Shown here: one piece after another, positions 54,107-64,000 of the stretch
Layout of the letters: every line of letters begins with the position of its first letter
How positions within the stretch are numbered: position 1 is the first letter of the stretch
Assembly: GCA_002786025.1 (NCBI GenBank)
Contig: NHNW01000029.1
Location: forward strand, 193,384 to 257,383
DNA length: 64,000 nt
Origin: Zasmidium citrigriseum
Taxonomy: Eukaryota > Ascomycota > Dothideomycetes > Mycosphaerellales > Mycosphaerellaceae
Reading direction: 5' to 3'
Made by a program: the position numbers and the translations under genes
The notes under the pieces: generated by a model
The model's input: the letters and a program-made list of their open reading frames with translations, nothing else
What the model was told of the DNA's origin: nothing
The model's database searches: none

Positions 54107-55574
54107 ATGGGCAAAGAAGGCCTTCGTTACGCAGCAAAGGTCGATCTCGATAAAGACGCAGGCACGTTGCCTTATTTACATGTACGTATCAACAATGACC
54201 TTGATGGCCTTCTTAAGAACGACAAGCTAACGCAAGGTTTCTCTCCAGAACCGATGGCATCCAGACAGTAAGCTTCTCATAGCTGGCACCATCAAGGTCC
54301 CTAGCCGCTAACGACGCTCGTCAGTCCCATGCTATGGCACCATTAAGAACAATGAGACGGTCAAGATCGAATGCGTGGACTGGACTGGTGGACAGATTGG
54401 CAACAATGACTCGGCCGACGATATGAGGGATGTGGACCTCACCAGGATTCACTACTTGACTGGTCCCTTCGAGATTGAGACTGCAGAGCCAGGCGACCTT
54501 CTCTTAGTGGATATTCAAGATGTGCAGCCGTTGGAGTATGCTCCTTGGGGCTTCACTGGCGTCTTCGCAAAGGAGAACGGAGGCGGATTCTTGGATGAGA
54601 TCTATCCAAAGCCGTACGAAGCAACAACATCCTCTCCTTGTTTCTGTCACTGACACTATTGCACAGCGCAAAAGCCATCTGGGACTTCGAAGGCATCCAC
54701 TGCTCCTCACGACACATCCCCGGCGTCAAATTCGCCGGCCTCATCCATCCAGGCATCCTAGGCTGCGCGCCCTCAGCAGAAGTCCTCAACACCTGGAACA
54801 CCCGCGAAGCAGAGCTGATCTCAGCCTGCTCCCACATGGACCGCGACGTCGCCAAACCCCCCGAGCCGATAAACGTGCACGTCGGCACGGGCGACGGCTC
54901 AATCAAAGAAAAAGTCGGCAAAGAAGGCGCCCGCACAATCCCCGGCCGCCCCGAACACGGCGGCAACTGCGACATCAAAAACCTCTCGCGCGGCAGCAAA
55001 GTCTACCTCCCCGTGCACGTCCAAGGGGCCAAGTTCAGTGTCGGCGACTTGCACTTTTCGCAGGGTGATGGGGAGATTTCGTTCTGTGGCGCTATTGAGA
55101 TGGCGGGCGTGATTACCATCAAGTTCACGGTGATTAAGAACGGCATGGCAGACATGGGACTCAAGAGCCCGATTTATATTCCTGGACCTGTGGAGCCGCA
55201 GTTTGGCCCGGGGCGGTATATTTATTTCGAAGGGTTTAGTGTCGATGAGAAGGGGAAGCAGCATTATCTTGATGCTACGGTGGCGTATCGGCAGACTTGT
55301 TTGAGGGTTATTGAGGTACGTCCTTACCACACTTTTAAGAAAGGTGAAGAGACTGACGATGTCCTAGTACCTCCGACGATACGGCTACAGCGACTACCAG
55401 ATCTACCTCCTGCTCTCCTGTGCTCCAGTCCAGGGACACATCGCTGGAATCGTGGATATCCCGAATGCTTGTACGACGCTGGGCTTGCCGATCGATATTT
55501 TTGATTTTGATATCAGTCCTGGGGCGCCGGTGAAGAAGATGGATTTGGGGTCTTGTGCGTATGCGAGCTCTTGA
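54107..55574 (+). CDS. fmdS: Formamidase
   Basis: Five exons: 54107-54181, 54249-54267, 54325-54613, 54667-55315 and 55368-55574. The product is 412 aa, the usual length (FmdA/AmdA acetamidase-formamidase family). It hydrolyses formamide to formate and ammonia in the cytoplasm. Recognised segments are HNRWHPD across intron 1, KIECVDWTGGQIGNNDSADD, PWGFTGVFAKENGGGF, KAIWDFEGIHCSSRHIPGVK, EHGGNCDIKNLSRGSKVYLP, VGDLHFSQGDGEISFCGAIE, DATVAYRQTCL and GIVDIPNACTTLGLPIDIFD. The 19-bp exon 2 is needed: its donor GTAAGC and the acceptor TCAG give HPDIPCYGTIKNN. A longer exon 2 would hit a stop. GATA sites upstream suggest nitrogen control. Confidence 0.93.
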
Positions 55575-55765
55575 GAGCATTGTCCGGCTTAGGTGACTGT
55601 TTGTGTGTAACTCTGCTGACGTAGATTGATCTCTATATGCGACTTCTGCCTGACTCTGCAAGGAGTTTTGCCCATTTCTGCCTGGTTCGTTTAACACCAG
55701 TCGTTTACTAAAGGGTAGTCTTTGGCACGATACTCGCGTCTTGACCGTCGCATCGCATGTTCGTC

Positions 55766-56556
55766 ATGGCGTCCAATTCATCGGCAAGTCGGTCAATGCA
55801 GACCATCCAACGCCTTCTCACCGATGAGCTGCGATACGAATATCCTTTCATGAAGACCGAAGCCCTCGAGCGAATGATCAACAATGTGACTGAGTACGTC
55901 AAGGAGGGCATAGCCCGCGAGTAAGTCTGAGCCGGCAGCCTCGCAACATCCGGACTAACTGTCGCAGGGAGCCCGCAATGAACAGATCCAAGTCCCGAAT
56001 CAGCTTCTTCTCACTGCCCGCCGAACTCCGCGATGAGATCTATGAGCTAGCACTGGAAATTGGCTCCAATCCAACCAAGTGTATCGAGCTGCTCGATAGA
56101 CCACGGAAATCGAGCGCATCCTATCCCTGGGAAGAAGGTTACAGCCGCCCAAATTGGATGGGACACACCCTCTCACTCGTCTCACGCCAAGTCCGGACAG
56201 AATCACGCGCAGTATACTACGGTAGAAGTCGGTTCATCATCCGCCTGCGCGGGCTGATCTCACGAGAAGCACAACCCGGCCAACTCAGAGCCTGGATGCA
56301 GAGCATGATAGGGCCCCATGGCCACTTGATCAAGAATCTCCAGCTCAGATTTCCCCTATTTCACCTGACAGGCATGCGGTTGGAGAACTATATTTGGCTG
56401 CGCTTTCATCATCCGAAGAAACACATCGATTACGACAGCCTCAAGTGGGGTCCTGCTCCTCGTGTTAGTAAAGAGATGTTGCTTTCCTTCAGAATCTTGG
56501 TGGAGATGGGTGTGTCGCCTGCAGCAATCAGTTCTGACAGGGTTTGGTTCACATGA
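55766..56556 (+). CDS. Tandem paralogue A, LPxELRDxIYxxALE family
   Basis: Exons are 55766-55920 and 55968-56556, giving 247 aa. Exon 1 encodes a ~52-residue helical module with LRYEYPFMKTEALERM. Exon 2 begins EPAMNRSKSRISFFSLPAEL, then the F-box/2EXR-like LPAELRDEIYELALEIG, SYPWEEGY, and LVSRQVRTESRAVYYGRSRF. KEMLLSF is close to the C-terminus. Proteins opening with an LPxELRxxIY motif are abundant in Dothideomycetes and mostly uncharacterised; no function is claimed. An in-frame ATG three codons upstream (55757) is possible. The intron falls at the same place as in copies B and C. Confidence 0.75.
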
Positions 56557-57118
56557 GAGTCGCTCTCCAATACGGGGAAATTGAGCTTTCGTGGTGGACA
56601 TCATCGATGCCCTGAGAAAGACTAGGAGATCATTGGTGACGTTATGCGGTGCGGTCTCTTATGGGCGTAATTCAGGTGCAATTCCCTCTTACCACTCTTC
56701 ACTAGTTCCTTCCTTCAAGTCTTGTTTGTCGGCACTTTGGCGCTCTGACATGCAGGTGCGACCTTCTTCTGTGTCATCTCCCCCTGCATTGGCGTCAGGA
56801 CTTGGTAGACCGATGTCATCGGCGTCTCTCGTCTCTCGCAACATCCTATCCTTACACGAGCCGATCATCACTGGCTCTCTACCACGTTCTGTCGCCGGAT
56901 ATGGACGCCCAGAGTGACCGCAATAGACTGGCGGGAAGGCGAAGCAGAATCGAAACCCCTCAGAATGGTAAAGTAAAGCGCTTGGCCCACGAGCGCCTCT
57001 GCTGATGCCTCTCAGCCTAGCTACGCAAGGAGTCCCGGTTGATGCCTGGTATGTGTAACCTGCGCTCACTTACTTCAGGATGGCCTGTCCGTCAGGTTTC
57101 CAATATCTCTCCACATCC
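56557..57118. other. Spacer between paralogues A and B
   Basis: 562 bp without a supported gene. It contains the 3' end of A and the promoter of B. Confidence 0.4.
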
Positions 57119-57952
57119 ATGGCGTCCGATCCACCACCAGGCCATGTAGCCAGTGCCATCGGCGAATTGGCTCGCGAAAGGCTCAGATATGAATATCCCT
57201 TCATGAAGACTGAAAGCCTTGAACGCCTGGTAGATCAGGTCGTTGATTCGCTTGAGGAAGGCATACGTCGCGAGTAAGCCAGAGCAATGGCGATCTTGTA
57301 GTTTTGCAGCTAACTTTTGAACTATAGGGAGCCAGCGATGGCCGAGTCGAAAGCTAGGACGAATATTTTCTCATTGCCCATCGAACTTCGAGATTACATC
57401 TACGGACTGGCACTGGAGATACAGATTGGGGGAATGAAACGTATCAGACCGCCGGAGCTGAGTCACCGCAACACCAAAGCCTCATATCCCTGGGAGCGTT
57501 ATAGATCAAATGACTGGACCGGATATGCCTTGGATTCGGTGTCTCATCAGGTTCGAACGGAAGCGCGCGCCGCGTACTATGGCCAGCAAAGCTTTCATAT
57601 CATCATACCGCGCTCGATCATCGGTGTCCATGAGGCTGGCGATTGGTATACAGGATTCATCGGACGTCTTGTGACACCTTATGGAGCTATATTCAAGGAG
57701 CTTCATTTCCTCTTTAACGGCCAGTCCCAGATTGAGGTGGCCAATTCCGTCTGGCTCAAACATTGCTCGGGGGAGATTGTTGACGAAGACATACTCCGAT
57801 GGGGCCCTGCACCTCTAGTGACCAACGACATGGTGCTCTCATCACTGCCGCTGAAGGACTGGGGGGTCTCCATACCAAAGGTCACCGTCTGGTTCAAGGA
57901 TGGTAGAAGCAGATATCGGAAAGCAGAAAACTTCCTAATGGATAATTGGTAG
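57119..57952 (+). CDS. Tandem paralogue B, LPxELRDxIYxxALE family
   Basis: Exons are 57119-57273 and 57328-57952, giving 259 aa. Exon 1 is 155 bp, exactly as in copy A, and starts MASDPPPG against MASNSSAS. The core LRYEYPFMKTESLERLVDQV and the exon-2 EPAMAESKARTNIFSLPIEL match A closely. ELRDYIYGLALEIQ, ASYPWERYRSNDWTGYALDS, SHQVRTEARAAYYGQQSF and LRWGPAPLVTNDMVLSSLPL follow. It extends slightly further at the C-terminus than A. An in-frame ATG at 57080 exists but the paralogue comparison favours 57119. Confidence 0.75.
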
Positions 57953-58233
57953 AACGACAACCCTGGATAAACACTTGTGGTTGGGAATGGATGCAATGTC
58001 ATTGTTAGCTTGACCCAGGTGGAACGCGATGTATGCCTTGCTGATTCACAGAGCATCTCTAGAAGGCGGCGGTCAGTGAAGGAAAGACCTTTGTCTTGCA
58101 GTATGCTTGTTCTGCTCCCGACACAAACACGGTCTCTCAGACATCGTTCCAGAAGCGTCCACTATGGCCTCGCTTTAAGGCCCTTCCACCTCTCATGACT
58201 TCTGATGTCGACAGTCGATCTTCAAAGCTGACC

Positions 58234-59134
58234 ATGGACCCGCACCCATCCTCAGGCGATTCCGTCTTCAAGGCCATCCGAGACTTTGCGGCCCACAAAC
58301 TGCAGCAAGAGTATCCATATCTCAAGACCAATCTCATCGAGCAGATGCTTGATAAAGTCGAGACCTCTTTGCAGCACGACCTGATTCAAGCGTGAGTCAG
58401 ACCTGAACATCATTCAATACATCCAACGACGACTGACACATTGATATGCTAGAGAGCCTGCGATCGCCGAGTGTGAGACTAGGATCAACTTCATGGCATT
58501 GCCTCGCGAGATCCGGGACAACATCTATGAGTTCGCCCTCGAGTTGGGACCTCGTTCCTCCAAACACGCCTACGTCCACGATACATCGAGCTGGTGGAAA
58601 TGCTTTCTGCATAATGGAGAATTCGAAAAAGCCTGGAGCCTGATCTCACGACAAATCCGTTCGGAGTTTCGTGAAGCCTACTTCGGTCGACAGAAGTTCA
58701 AGATCTACATCCATGACTGGCGATGGGTGTTGGCCGATCCAACGAGGACGCGGATCTTCCTGGAAAGATTAGTGAGGCCACAGGCTCATCTGTTCAAGAA
58801 GGTGGTAGTCAAATTCGAGATTAAGAGATTCGACAAGATGGCTCGAGAGATCTGGTGGTACTTCGCAGAACGGGGGTACATCGACTACAACAAGTATGAG
58901 CCGTTGGACAAGCCACGACTCAACAAGGAAATGGTGCTTCTGTTGGTACCTCTGGAAGAGGCAGGAGTCCATCGCTCTGTGATCACAACTCAGTGCCTAG
59001 AGGTAGATATTGGGTGGCCTGAGATACCGGACGCGAAGGATCGCGATAACATATTCGCGGAAGTATCGCAACCGAAAAGGGGGATATCAGAAGATCCATT
59101 GAGGCCGATTCCTCATCGAAGTCTGACTATCTGA
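58234..59134 (+). CDS. Tandem paralogue C, LPxELRDxIYxxALE family
   Basis: Exons are 58234-58391 and 58453-59134, giving 279 aa; an in-frame ATG at 58195 would make 292. It is the most diverged copy: LQQEYPYLKTNLIEQMLDKV replaces the YEYPFMKTE core and the intron is again just before EPAIAECETRINFMALPREI. EIRDNIYEFALELG, LISRQIRSEFREAYFGRQKF, KPRLNKEMVLLLVPLEEAGV and a ~45-residue extra tail follow. The loop between ALELG and the SRQ motif lacks the SYPWE box of A and B. Function unknown. Confidence 0.72.
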
Positions 59135-59899
59135 CGCTGCGTCAACTTGAGGCACAAGAGATAAGCTGATCGATCTTCATCTGACCACAGAGGATCATGT
59201 ATTGCTCAAGCACATCGAGTTACAGCCACGGATCATGTACCAGAGAACCAGGGAGATCGCGTGAGGGGATCGCATCGTCAAGTTGTCTACAAGATCTCAA
59301 CCATGTGAGCCTTTCTCTGTGAGTTCTTGGTCGGAGAATAGTACTGAAGTACTAAGTGACTGTACCAATATTCTCAACAACTCGAGCGTGCGAGCGTCGG
59401 AGAGTGCGAGGGTAGAATGTGTTCGAGCAGATATTCGAAACCTCAACTTTCACGGACCCTTTCTTTCACAGACGCGCGCCAAGACGCTCATGCGAGAACA
59501 TTCCTTAGCGTCTGATGAAAATCAGCCAATCATCGTGTCTCAGCTTTCCACCTTCCCGATCGGGAAACTGTCGTCCTTCTCGGCATTGAACAGCCAATGA
59601 AGCGATCACAACATCAAATGTCCCTCCGTGTCACCTTTGTGTCTTGTCTTGCGCCTAGTCTCGCATATCGCACATTCCTGGTATCTATGTTGATCATTCA
59701 CTCACCTAGCTGCAGTATTGCCTCATCCAGTCTTGGCGTAAACTCTAAAGTCGTACGATGACATTCACTTCTTCACTCACTGGATCTTAGCACATGAAGA
59801 TAGCCATCAAGGTCATTGAGCTAACTCATAATACCACATCGATAAATCTACGACAAAGGCAGCCCTACGAACTCTGCATCCCAAAGTCAATCCACAACC
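59135..59899. other. Intergenic, no gene seen
   Basis: 765 bp between copy C and the kelch gene. A 105-codon frame at 59283-59600 shows no family similarity and is not called. Confidence 0.4.
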
Positions 59900-60901
59900 A
59901 TGGCCACCATCACAGCAACCTGGACCCACCTCGCCTCAACCCCCCAACTCCAACGCTCCTCCCAAACCCTCAGCGCAATAAACACAACCCTCTACATCTT
60001 CGGCGGCGAACTCAAACCCCGGGAACCCCGTGACAACGACCTGCACAAAATCAACATCAGCAAACCCGAAAATGCCTCTGTCGAATCGATAAAAGCTTCC
60101 AGCAAAGCCCCAACGCCGCGTGTAGGCGCAGCGACGGCCACGATCGGTAGTACGATGTACATGTTCTCTGGACGGGGCGGCGTGGCGATGGCGCCGATTG
60201 ATGAGAAAGGTGCGCTGTGGGCTCTTGATGCGGGGGAGGATGGGTGGAGGACTGTGGAGCCGGCTGAGGGGGAGGTGCCTGAGGCGAGGAGTTATCATTG
60301 TATGGTTTCTGATGAGAAGGATGTGCTCTATGTGCATGCTGGATGTCCGGAGAAGGGGAGGTTGTCGGATTTGTGGGCTTTCAGTGTGTCTGGGAAGCAG
60401 TGGAAGCAACTGAGCAGTGCTCCTGATCCTCCGCGAGGCGGTACTTCTATCGCTTATACCGGCGGGAAGATTTACCGAATGAATGGCTTTGATGGGAAGA
60501 CGGAGCAGGGTGGCAGTCTTGATGTTTACGACACTGAGAAGGACAGCTGGGACACGATCACTTATCCTGCTGACGGCAAGAGTGGACCAGGTGCTCGAAG
60601 TGTTGCAGCACTACTCCCAGTCAAGATCAACGGAAGTACGTCACTCGTAACACTATTTGGCGAAAGTGATCCAAGCTCGTTGGGTCATCAAGGAGCCGGT
60701 AAGATGTTGAGCGACATCTGGGCATATTCGCTGGAGAAAGGCGCATGGTCCCAAGTACAGACGACTGGTGGTCAGCCAGATGCGAGAGGCTGGTTCGATG
60801 CTGATGTTGTCACGATCGATGGTAAAGACAGCATAGCTGTCGGTGGTGGTCTGGGAGAATCGAATGACCGGTTGGACGATCTTTGGCTGCTGAGCTTCTG
60901 A
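59900..60901 (+). CDS. Kelch-repeat beta-propeller protein
   Basis: A single exon of 333 aa. It has about five to six kelch repeats with the usual double-Gly followed by Trp/Tyr spacing: LYIFGGELKPREPRDNDLH, MYMFSGRGG, RSYHCMVSDEKDVLYVHAG, RLSDLWAFSVSGKQWKQL, IYRMNGFDGKTEQGGSLDVY and LSDIWAYSLEKGAWSQV. The last blade is IAVGGGLGESNDRLDDLWLL. Small cytosolic kelch proteins of this size resemble plant nitrile-specifier/thiocyanate-forming proteins, but the iron-binding residues were not confirmed. No signal peptide or partner domain is seen. The stop lies 74 bp from that of the convergent quinone oxidoreductase. Confidence 0.85.
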   Translation: MATITATWTHLASTPQLQRSSQTLSAINTTLYIFGGELKPREPRDNDLHKINISKPENASVESIKASSKAPTPRVGAATATIGSTMYMFSGRGGVAMAPIDEKGALWALDAGEDGWRTVEPAEGEVPEARSYHCMVSDEKDVLYVHAGCPEKGRLSDLWAFSVSGKQWKQLSSAPDPPRGGTSIAYTGGKIYRMNGFDGKTEQGGSLDVYDTEKDSWDTITYPADGKSGPGARSVAALLPVKINGSTSLVTLFGESDPSSLGHQGAGKMLSDIWAYSLEKGAWSQVQTTGGQPDARGWFDADVVTIDGKDSIAVGGGLGESNDRLDDLWLLSF

Positions 60902-60975
60902 TCATTGAACTGCTTTCAACGGCCGATGCTATATCGACGACAGCGATAACGGTGTGTACAAAGTATGGATGTACT

Positions 60976-62156
60976 CTACGGTATCGTACAGATCAATTTT
61001 CCTTTGGTCAAGTTGTCCTGTTCGACAAGTCAGCATCTTGTTAGCCTTTCCATTATCCATTTCACTCACCTCCATCTGCCTGTGTGCCTCCTGGATCTTA
61101 TCCCAAGGATACACCTTCTCGATGATCGACTTCAAACTTCCATCCTTGAATCTCGGCAGGGCATGCTCAACAAGCTGATCTCTCAGTCGACCCTGATACT
61201 TCTCATCTCGACTCCTCAGACTGCTTCCCTCATACCGAACCCTCTTTCTCACAAAGGTCCCAAAATCAGCATCCATATCCTTCAACTTCATGCCGCCCAA
61301 AGTCGCCAAATTCACGATCCTGCCATCTCTCGCAATGGCATTCAAGTTCCCAGCAAACGTATCAGGGCCAATAAAGTCGACAATGATATCCACACCCTTC
61401 CCATCCGTCGCCTTCAAGACCTCCTCATCCCACTTCGTCGTCTTGGTATTATACGCTGCCTTAGCTCCAAGCTCTTTCACACAAAACTCCGTCTTATCAT
61501 CCGATCTCGCCGTGGCATACCACTCCGAAGCTCCATTGACCCTACTCAACTGCTGACCAGCAATCGAAACCGACGAAGCACCCGCATGCCACAGAATGCT
61601 CTTCCCAGGCTCAAACTCCCCAATCAGATACATCGCCTGCAGAGCCGTGATGTACACCTCTGGAATCCCAGCACACTCCTCCCAGCTCAATTCATCCGGC
61701 TTGTGAACAAGCATGTGCGTGCTGACAGCGATATACTCTGCGTATGCTCCACCGTAGGCCAGGCCAAAGACCGCATCGCCAACCTTGAACTCCGATTCAC
61801 TCTCTTTTCCTAGCTCTTCGATCGTGCCGCTGAACTCGACGCCTAGGGTCTTGGGTGCTTGAGGAGGAACGGGGTATTTGCCTTCTCGTTGCAGGAGGTC
61901 CATTCGATTGAGCCCGAAGGCTTTCACTTTGACGAGAGCTTGGGCTCCTGAGATTTTGGGTCGAGGGATGTCGGTGATGTAGAGGTTTTCTCGCGGGCCT
62001 TTGCCTTCTTTGATCTCTGTTTGGTGTTAGCTGTGGTCTGTTGGAGGGATTGATGGAGATACCGATTGCTTTCATGGTCGCCATGGTTGCTCGCTGGGAC
62101 AATTGAGAGGTGATTGATTGGATTCTCGTAGTGCTTCTTGACAGAATGCGAAGCAT
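60976..62156 (-). CDS. PIG3-like quinone oxidoreductase (zeta-crystallin type)
   Basis: Exons on the minus strand are 62156-62063, 62016-61070 and 61017-60976, with introns of 46 and 52 bp. The product is 360 aa, or 336 from the inner ATG at 62084. The medium-chain reductase fold shows FGLNRMDLLQREGKYPVPP, LGVEFSGTIEELG, VFGLAYGGAYAEY, ECAGIPEVYITALQAMY, the cofactor stretch ILWHAGASSVSIAGQQL and DIIVDFIGPDTFAGNL. The last exon closes with DNLTKGKLICTIP. This NADPH-dependent family lacks the catalytic zinc and reduces quinones or enones. Starting at 62156 adds MLRILSRSTTRIQSITSQLS, a likely mitochondrial presequence. The second intron can be read through in frame, giving a false, longer C-terminus. 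Confidence 0.88.
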
Positions 62157-62501
62157 AGATTGTTCGGACGTGATCCGAAAAGGTGGATTGGTAATGAGCA
62201 GTGAAAGATGGACGAGATGGTGGGGTCGGCGGGGCACGATTGCATCAATCCTCGCTTTCGGTCTGCACAATGCAGGTACGCAGCACAAATCTCTTGCCCA
62301 TTATGTGAGTAGAAGAACTTTTCTTTCGATTGTTCATTCACGAGAATGGGTCTAGAAGATTGATTAAAAGAGTAACTTTTTGCTCTTAACGAGAGTGGAT
62401 TTAAATCATCGTAACAGCCATCCGAGCCTACCCTCCTGAACACCAACCATGCCAGTCTCCCAACTCCCAGCATTACAATCATCATAATCACGTTCAACCA
62501 C
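62157..62501. promoter_or_regulatory. Quinone oxidoreductase promoter / PAD 3' region
   Basis: 345 bp between two minus-strand genes. No site can be defended. Confidence 0.35.
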
Positions 62502-63062
62502 TCAAAGCGTCCCCCACCCCTCCTCAATCCCCTCCAACTCCCCCCTCCCCCAAAACCTCTCGCACACAACAGCCTGCTCACTCAACAACTTCCTCTCAAC
62601 CTGCGTTCCAATCCTCGCCAACCCCCTCCACCGTTCAAAATCCTCCTTATTCCTCTTATCCCCATGCGCTTCCTTGGGATTCTCCCAATGGCCCTTTGAA
62701 AAGCCGAGCAGCGTCGTGATGGTCTGGTTCTTCATGTCGTAGACGAGACTGCAGATCGTGCCGGTTTCCTCGAGCCAGTTGCATTGCCAGACTTCGTGGG
62801 GCCGGATGCATTGGTAGGTGGCTGTTTGGAAGTTTTTGCGGCCGACCATGGGGCCGCCGTGGATTGCGTAGACTATTCGGTTCTATGCAGGAGGTTAGTA
62901 TTGAGTGAATAGGGTTGTTGGATGTGTTTGAAGACTGACCTGGGAGAAGAACCACATCTCGTATCGCCATTTCTCTGGATTGCCTTGTTCGTCTTGGGCG
63001 TCGTAGTCGTAGATGAGATGGAGGTCTTTGAGGTCTTGATCGAAAGTTGATGTGTCCGGCAT
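62502..63062 (-). CDS. Phenolic acid decarboxylase
   Basis: Exons on the minus strand are 63062-62940 and 62882-62502; the 57-bp intron has GTCAGT...TAG and an ACTAAC branch point. The product is 167 aa, the normal PAD length. The lipocalin-like fold is recognised from LKDLHLIYDYDAQDEQGNPE, KWRYEMWFFSQNRIVYAIHG, GGPMVGRKNFQTATYQCIRP, EVWQCNWLEETGTICSLVYD and ITTLLGFSKGHWENPKEAHG. PADs remove CO2 from p-coumaric, ferulic or caffeic acid, giving vinylphenols, a detoxification step. It is cytosolic with no signal peptide. The neighbours on the same strand are a CoA-ligase-like enzyme and a quinone oxidoreductase. Confidence 0.9.
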
Positions 63063-63412
63063 GATCAAAGAAATGTGACTGATGAACGTTGTGAGCTTTC
63101 GACTTACCTTCTGTCCATTCCTGCAACGTCCCTATATAAATATTAGCAGTCTCGAGATATCATCATACCGTCACCACCATTGTATCACGGCTGTGAGACA
63201 CGGCTCTTGGTGTCAATCGCAATGGTGATGCCGAAGCCGAAAGAAACTTTGCATCGGCAGACGCTGGCGGTGGTTTTGCTCATGACGTCGTGTCTTCCGT
63301 TCCATGATGCGCCGTGAAGAATGTTCTCGCCAGAACAAAGATGAGTACAGTAGCAACTCCATCATGCAATTGCTCGCATCTTGCGGTCTTCGATTTCACC
63401 CAATACTCCTCA
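63063..63412. promoter_or_regulatory. PAD promoter / CoA-ligase 3' region
   Basis: 350 bp with no supported gene. A frame upstream of the PAD start (LQEWTEG region) is probably leader. Confidence 0.35.
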
Positions 63413-64000
63413 TCACATATTCGCCCTCTCCTTCTTGACCCAGACCCCCTTCCGCCCTTGCTTCTGCTGATCCCTCAATATCCTCCTCAAAATCTTGCCA
63501 GACGCACTCTTCGGAATCGCCTCAATGAATTCGATCTCCTTCACGGCCTTATATCGCACCTTGTTATCCTTCACGTACTTCAACAGCTCCCTTCCGAGCT
63601 CCTGGCTCGGCTTGAAGTCCGGCTTCGGTTGTACATACGCCTTCGGTACTTCTCCTGAGTAGTCGTCCGGAACGCCCAGCACCGCGACGTCTTCGACCTT
63701 CGGATGGCCCAAGATCAGATCCTCGAGTTCAGCGGGGGCAACCCCGATGCCTCGGACTTTGATCAGCTCTTTGATTCGATCTAGGATCGTGATAATGCCG
63801 TTCTCGTCGATACTGCCTTGGTCTCCGGTGTGGAGATAGCCTTCTTCATCAAAGGTCTCTTTGGTAGCTTTCTCGTTGTTCAAATAGCCCATCACGACTT
63901 GAGGACCCTTCGCACAGATCTCGCCAGGCTCGCCAATGTCTGCCTCTGTTCCGTCTTCTTTCAGGATCTTAACCGTCGTACTCGCGCAGACAGTGCCGAC
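63413..64000 (-). CDS. 4-coumarate-CoA-ligase-like AMP-binding enzyme, C-terminal part
   Basis: The frame enters from the right edge and ends at 63413, 195 residues without an intron. It shows the adenylation-domain end: GEPGEICAKGPQVVMGYLNN (A8-side), EEGYLHTGDQGSIDENG with the ATP-ribose Asp, LDRIKELIKVRGIGVAPAEL, and the catalytic Lys in IPKSASGKILRR. These are diagnostic of the acyl-CoA synthetase/4CL/luciferase branch rather than NRPS. It activates a carboxylate, perhaps a hydroxycinnamate or fatty acid, as acyl-AMP and then the CoA thioester. The C-terminus ends KKERANM and is not a clear peroxisomal PTS1. The N-terminal two thirds lie outside the window. Confidence 0.9.
   Translation of the reverse strand, partial: VGTVCASTTVKILKEDGTEADIGEPGEICAKGPQVVMGYLNNEKATKETFDEEGYLHTGDQGSIDENGIITILDRIKELIKVRGIGVAPAELEDLILGHPKVEDVAVLGVPDDYSGEVPKAYVQPKPDFKPSQELGRELLKYVKDNKVRYKAVKEIEFIEAIPKSASGKILRRILRDQQKQGRKGVWVKKERANM

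Noticed and set aside
60929..61060. Extended C-terminus of the quinone oxidoreductase
   Set aside because: It is translation of an intron; splicing at 61018-61069 gives the conserved family end.
63063..63126. Upstream extension of the phenolic acid decarboxylase (LQEWTEG)
   Set aside because: No acceptor joins it in frame to the conserved start; treated as leader.

Overview
This is a nuclear segment of a filamentous ascomycete (Pezizomycotina). Dothideomycetes, probably a Mycosphaerella-type fungus, is my best inference. The evidence is short GT-AG introns of 46-77 bp with CTAAC-type branch points, typical ascomycete proteins (RMT2, HST2, INP1, UsgS, DIM-2-type cytosine methyltransferase, GAL4-type regulator), and a large block of transposons mutated in the pattern of repeat-induced point mutation (RIP).

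Left arm (1-34,290), ordinary GC-rich gene space: sterol O-acyltransferase (5' part, runs off the left edge), RMT2 arginine N5-methyltransferase, an alpha/beta-hydrolase plus SnoaL-like fusion, HST2-type sirtuin, secreted GH20 hexosaminidase, secreted GH43 glycosidase, a RED/IK-like splicing protein, a small single-pass membrane protein, a 4.1-kb stretch with no supported gene, a 1,128-residue Zn2Cys6 regulator, a 6.2-kb stretch with no supported gene, a DIM-2-type DNA methyltransferase and the peroxisome inheritance factor INP1.

Central block (about 34,290-52,190): 18 kb almost without CpA and TpG dinucleotides although CpG is kept. This is the signature of near-saturated RIP. Inside it is a complete Ty3/gypsy chromovirus (41,452-49,010, minus strand) with 231-bp LTRs and a CCGAG target duplication. 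It is inserted in the middle of a long plus-strand reading frame of another element, and the frame closes up when the insertion is removed. Between pol and the 3' LTR the chromovirus carries a third long frame on the opposite (plus) strand, which I consider the most interesting feature. Two tandem-repeat tracts lie in the left half of the block.

Right arm (52,190-64,000): UsgS membrane protein, formamidase with GATA-factor sites upstream, three tandem paralogues of an unrecognised LPxELRDxIYxxALE protein family, a kelch protein, and a same-strand trio of a PIG3-like quinone oxidoreductase, a phenolic acid decarboxylase and a 4-coumarate-CoA-ligase-like enzyme (cut by the right edge). The trio suggests hydroxycinnamic acid handling. 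The DIM-2-type methyltransferase 3.3 kb from the RIP block is intact, and enzymes of this class methylate such DNA in other fungi.
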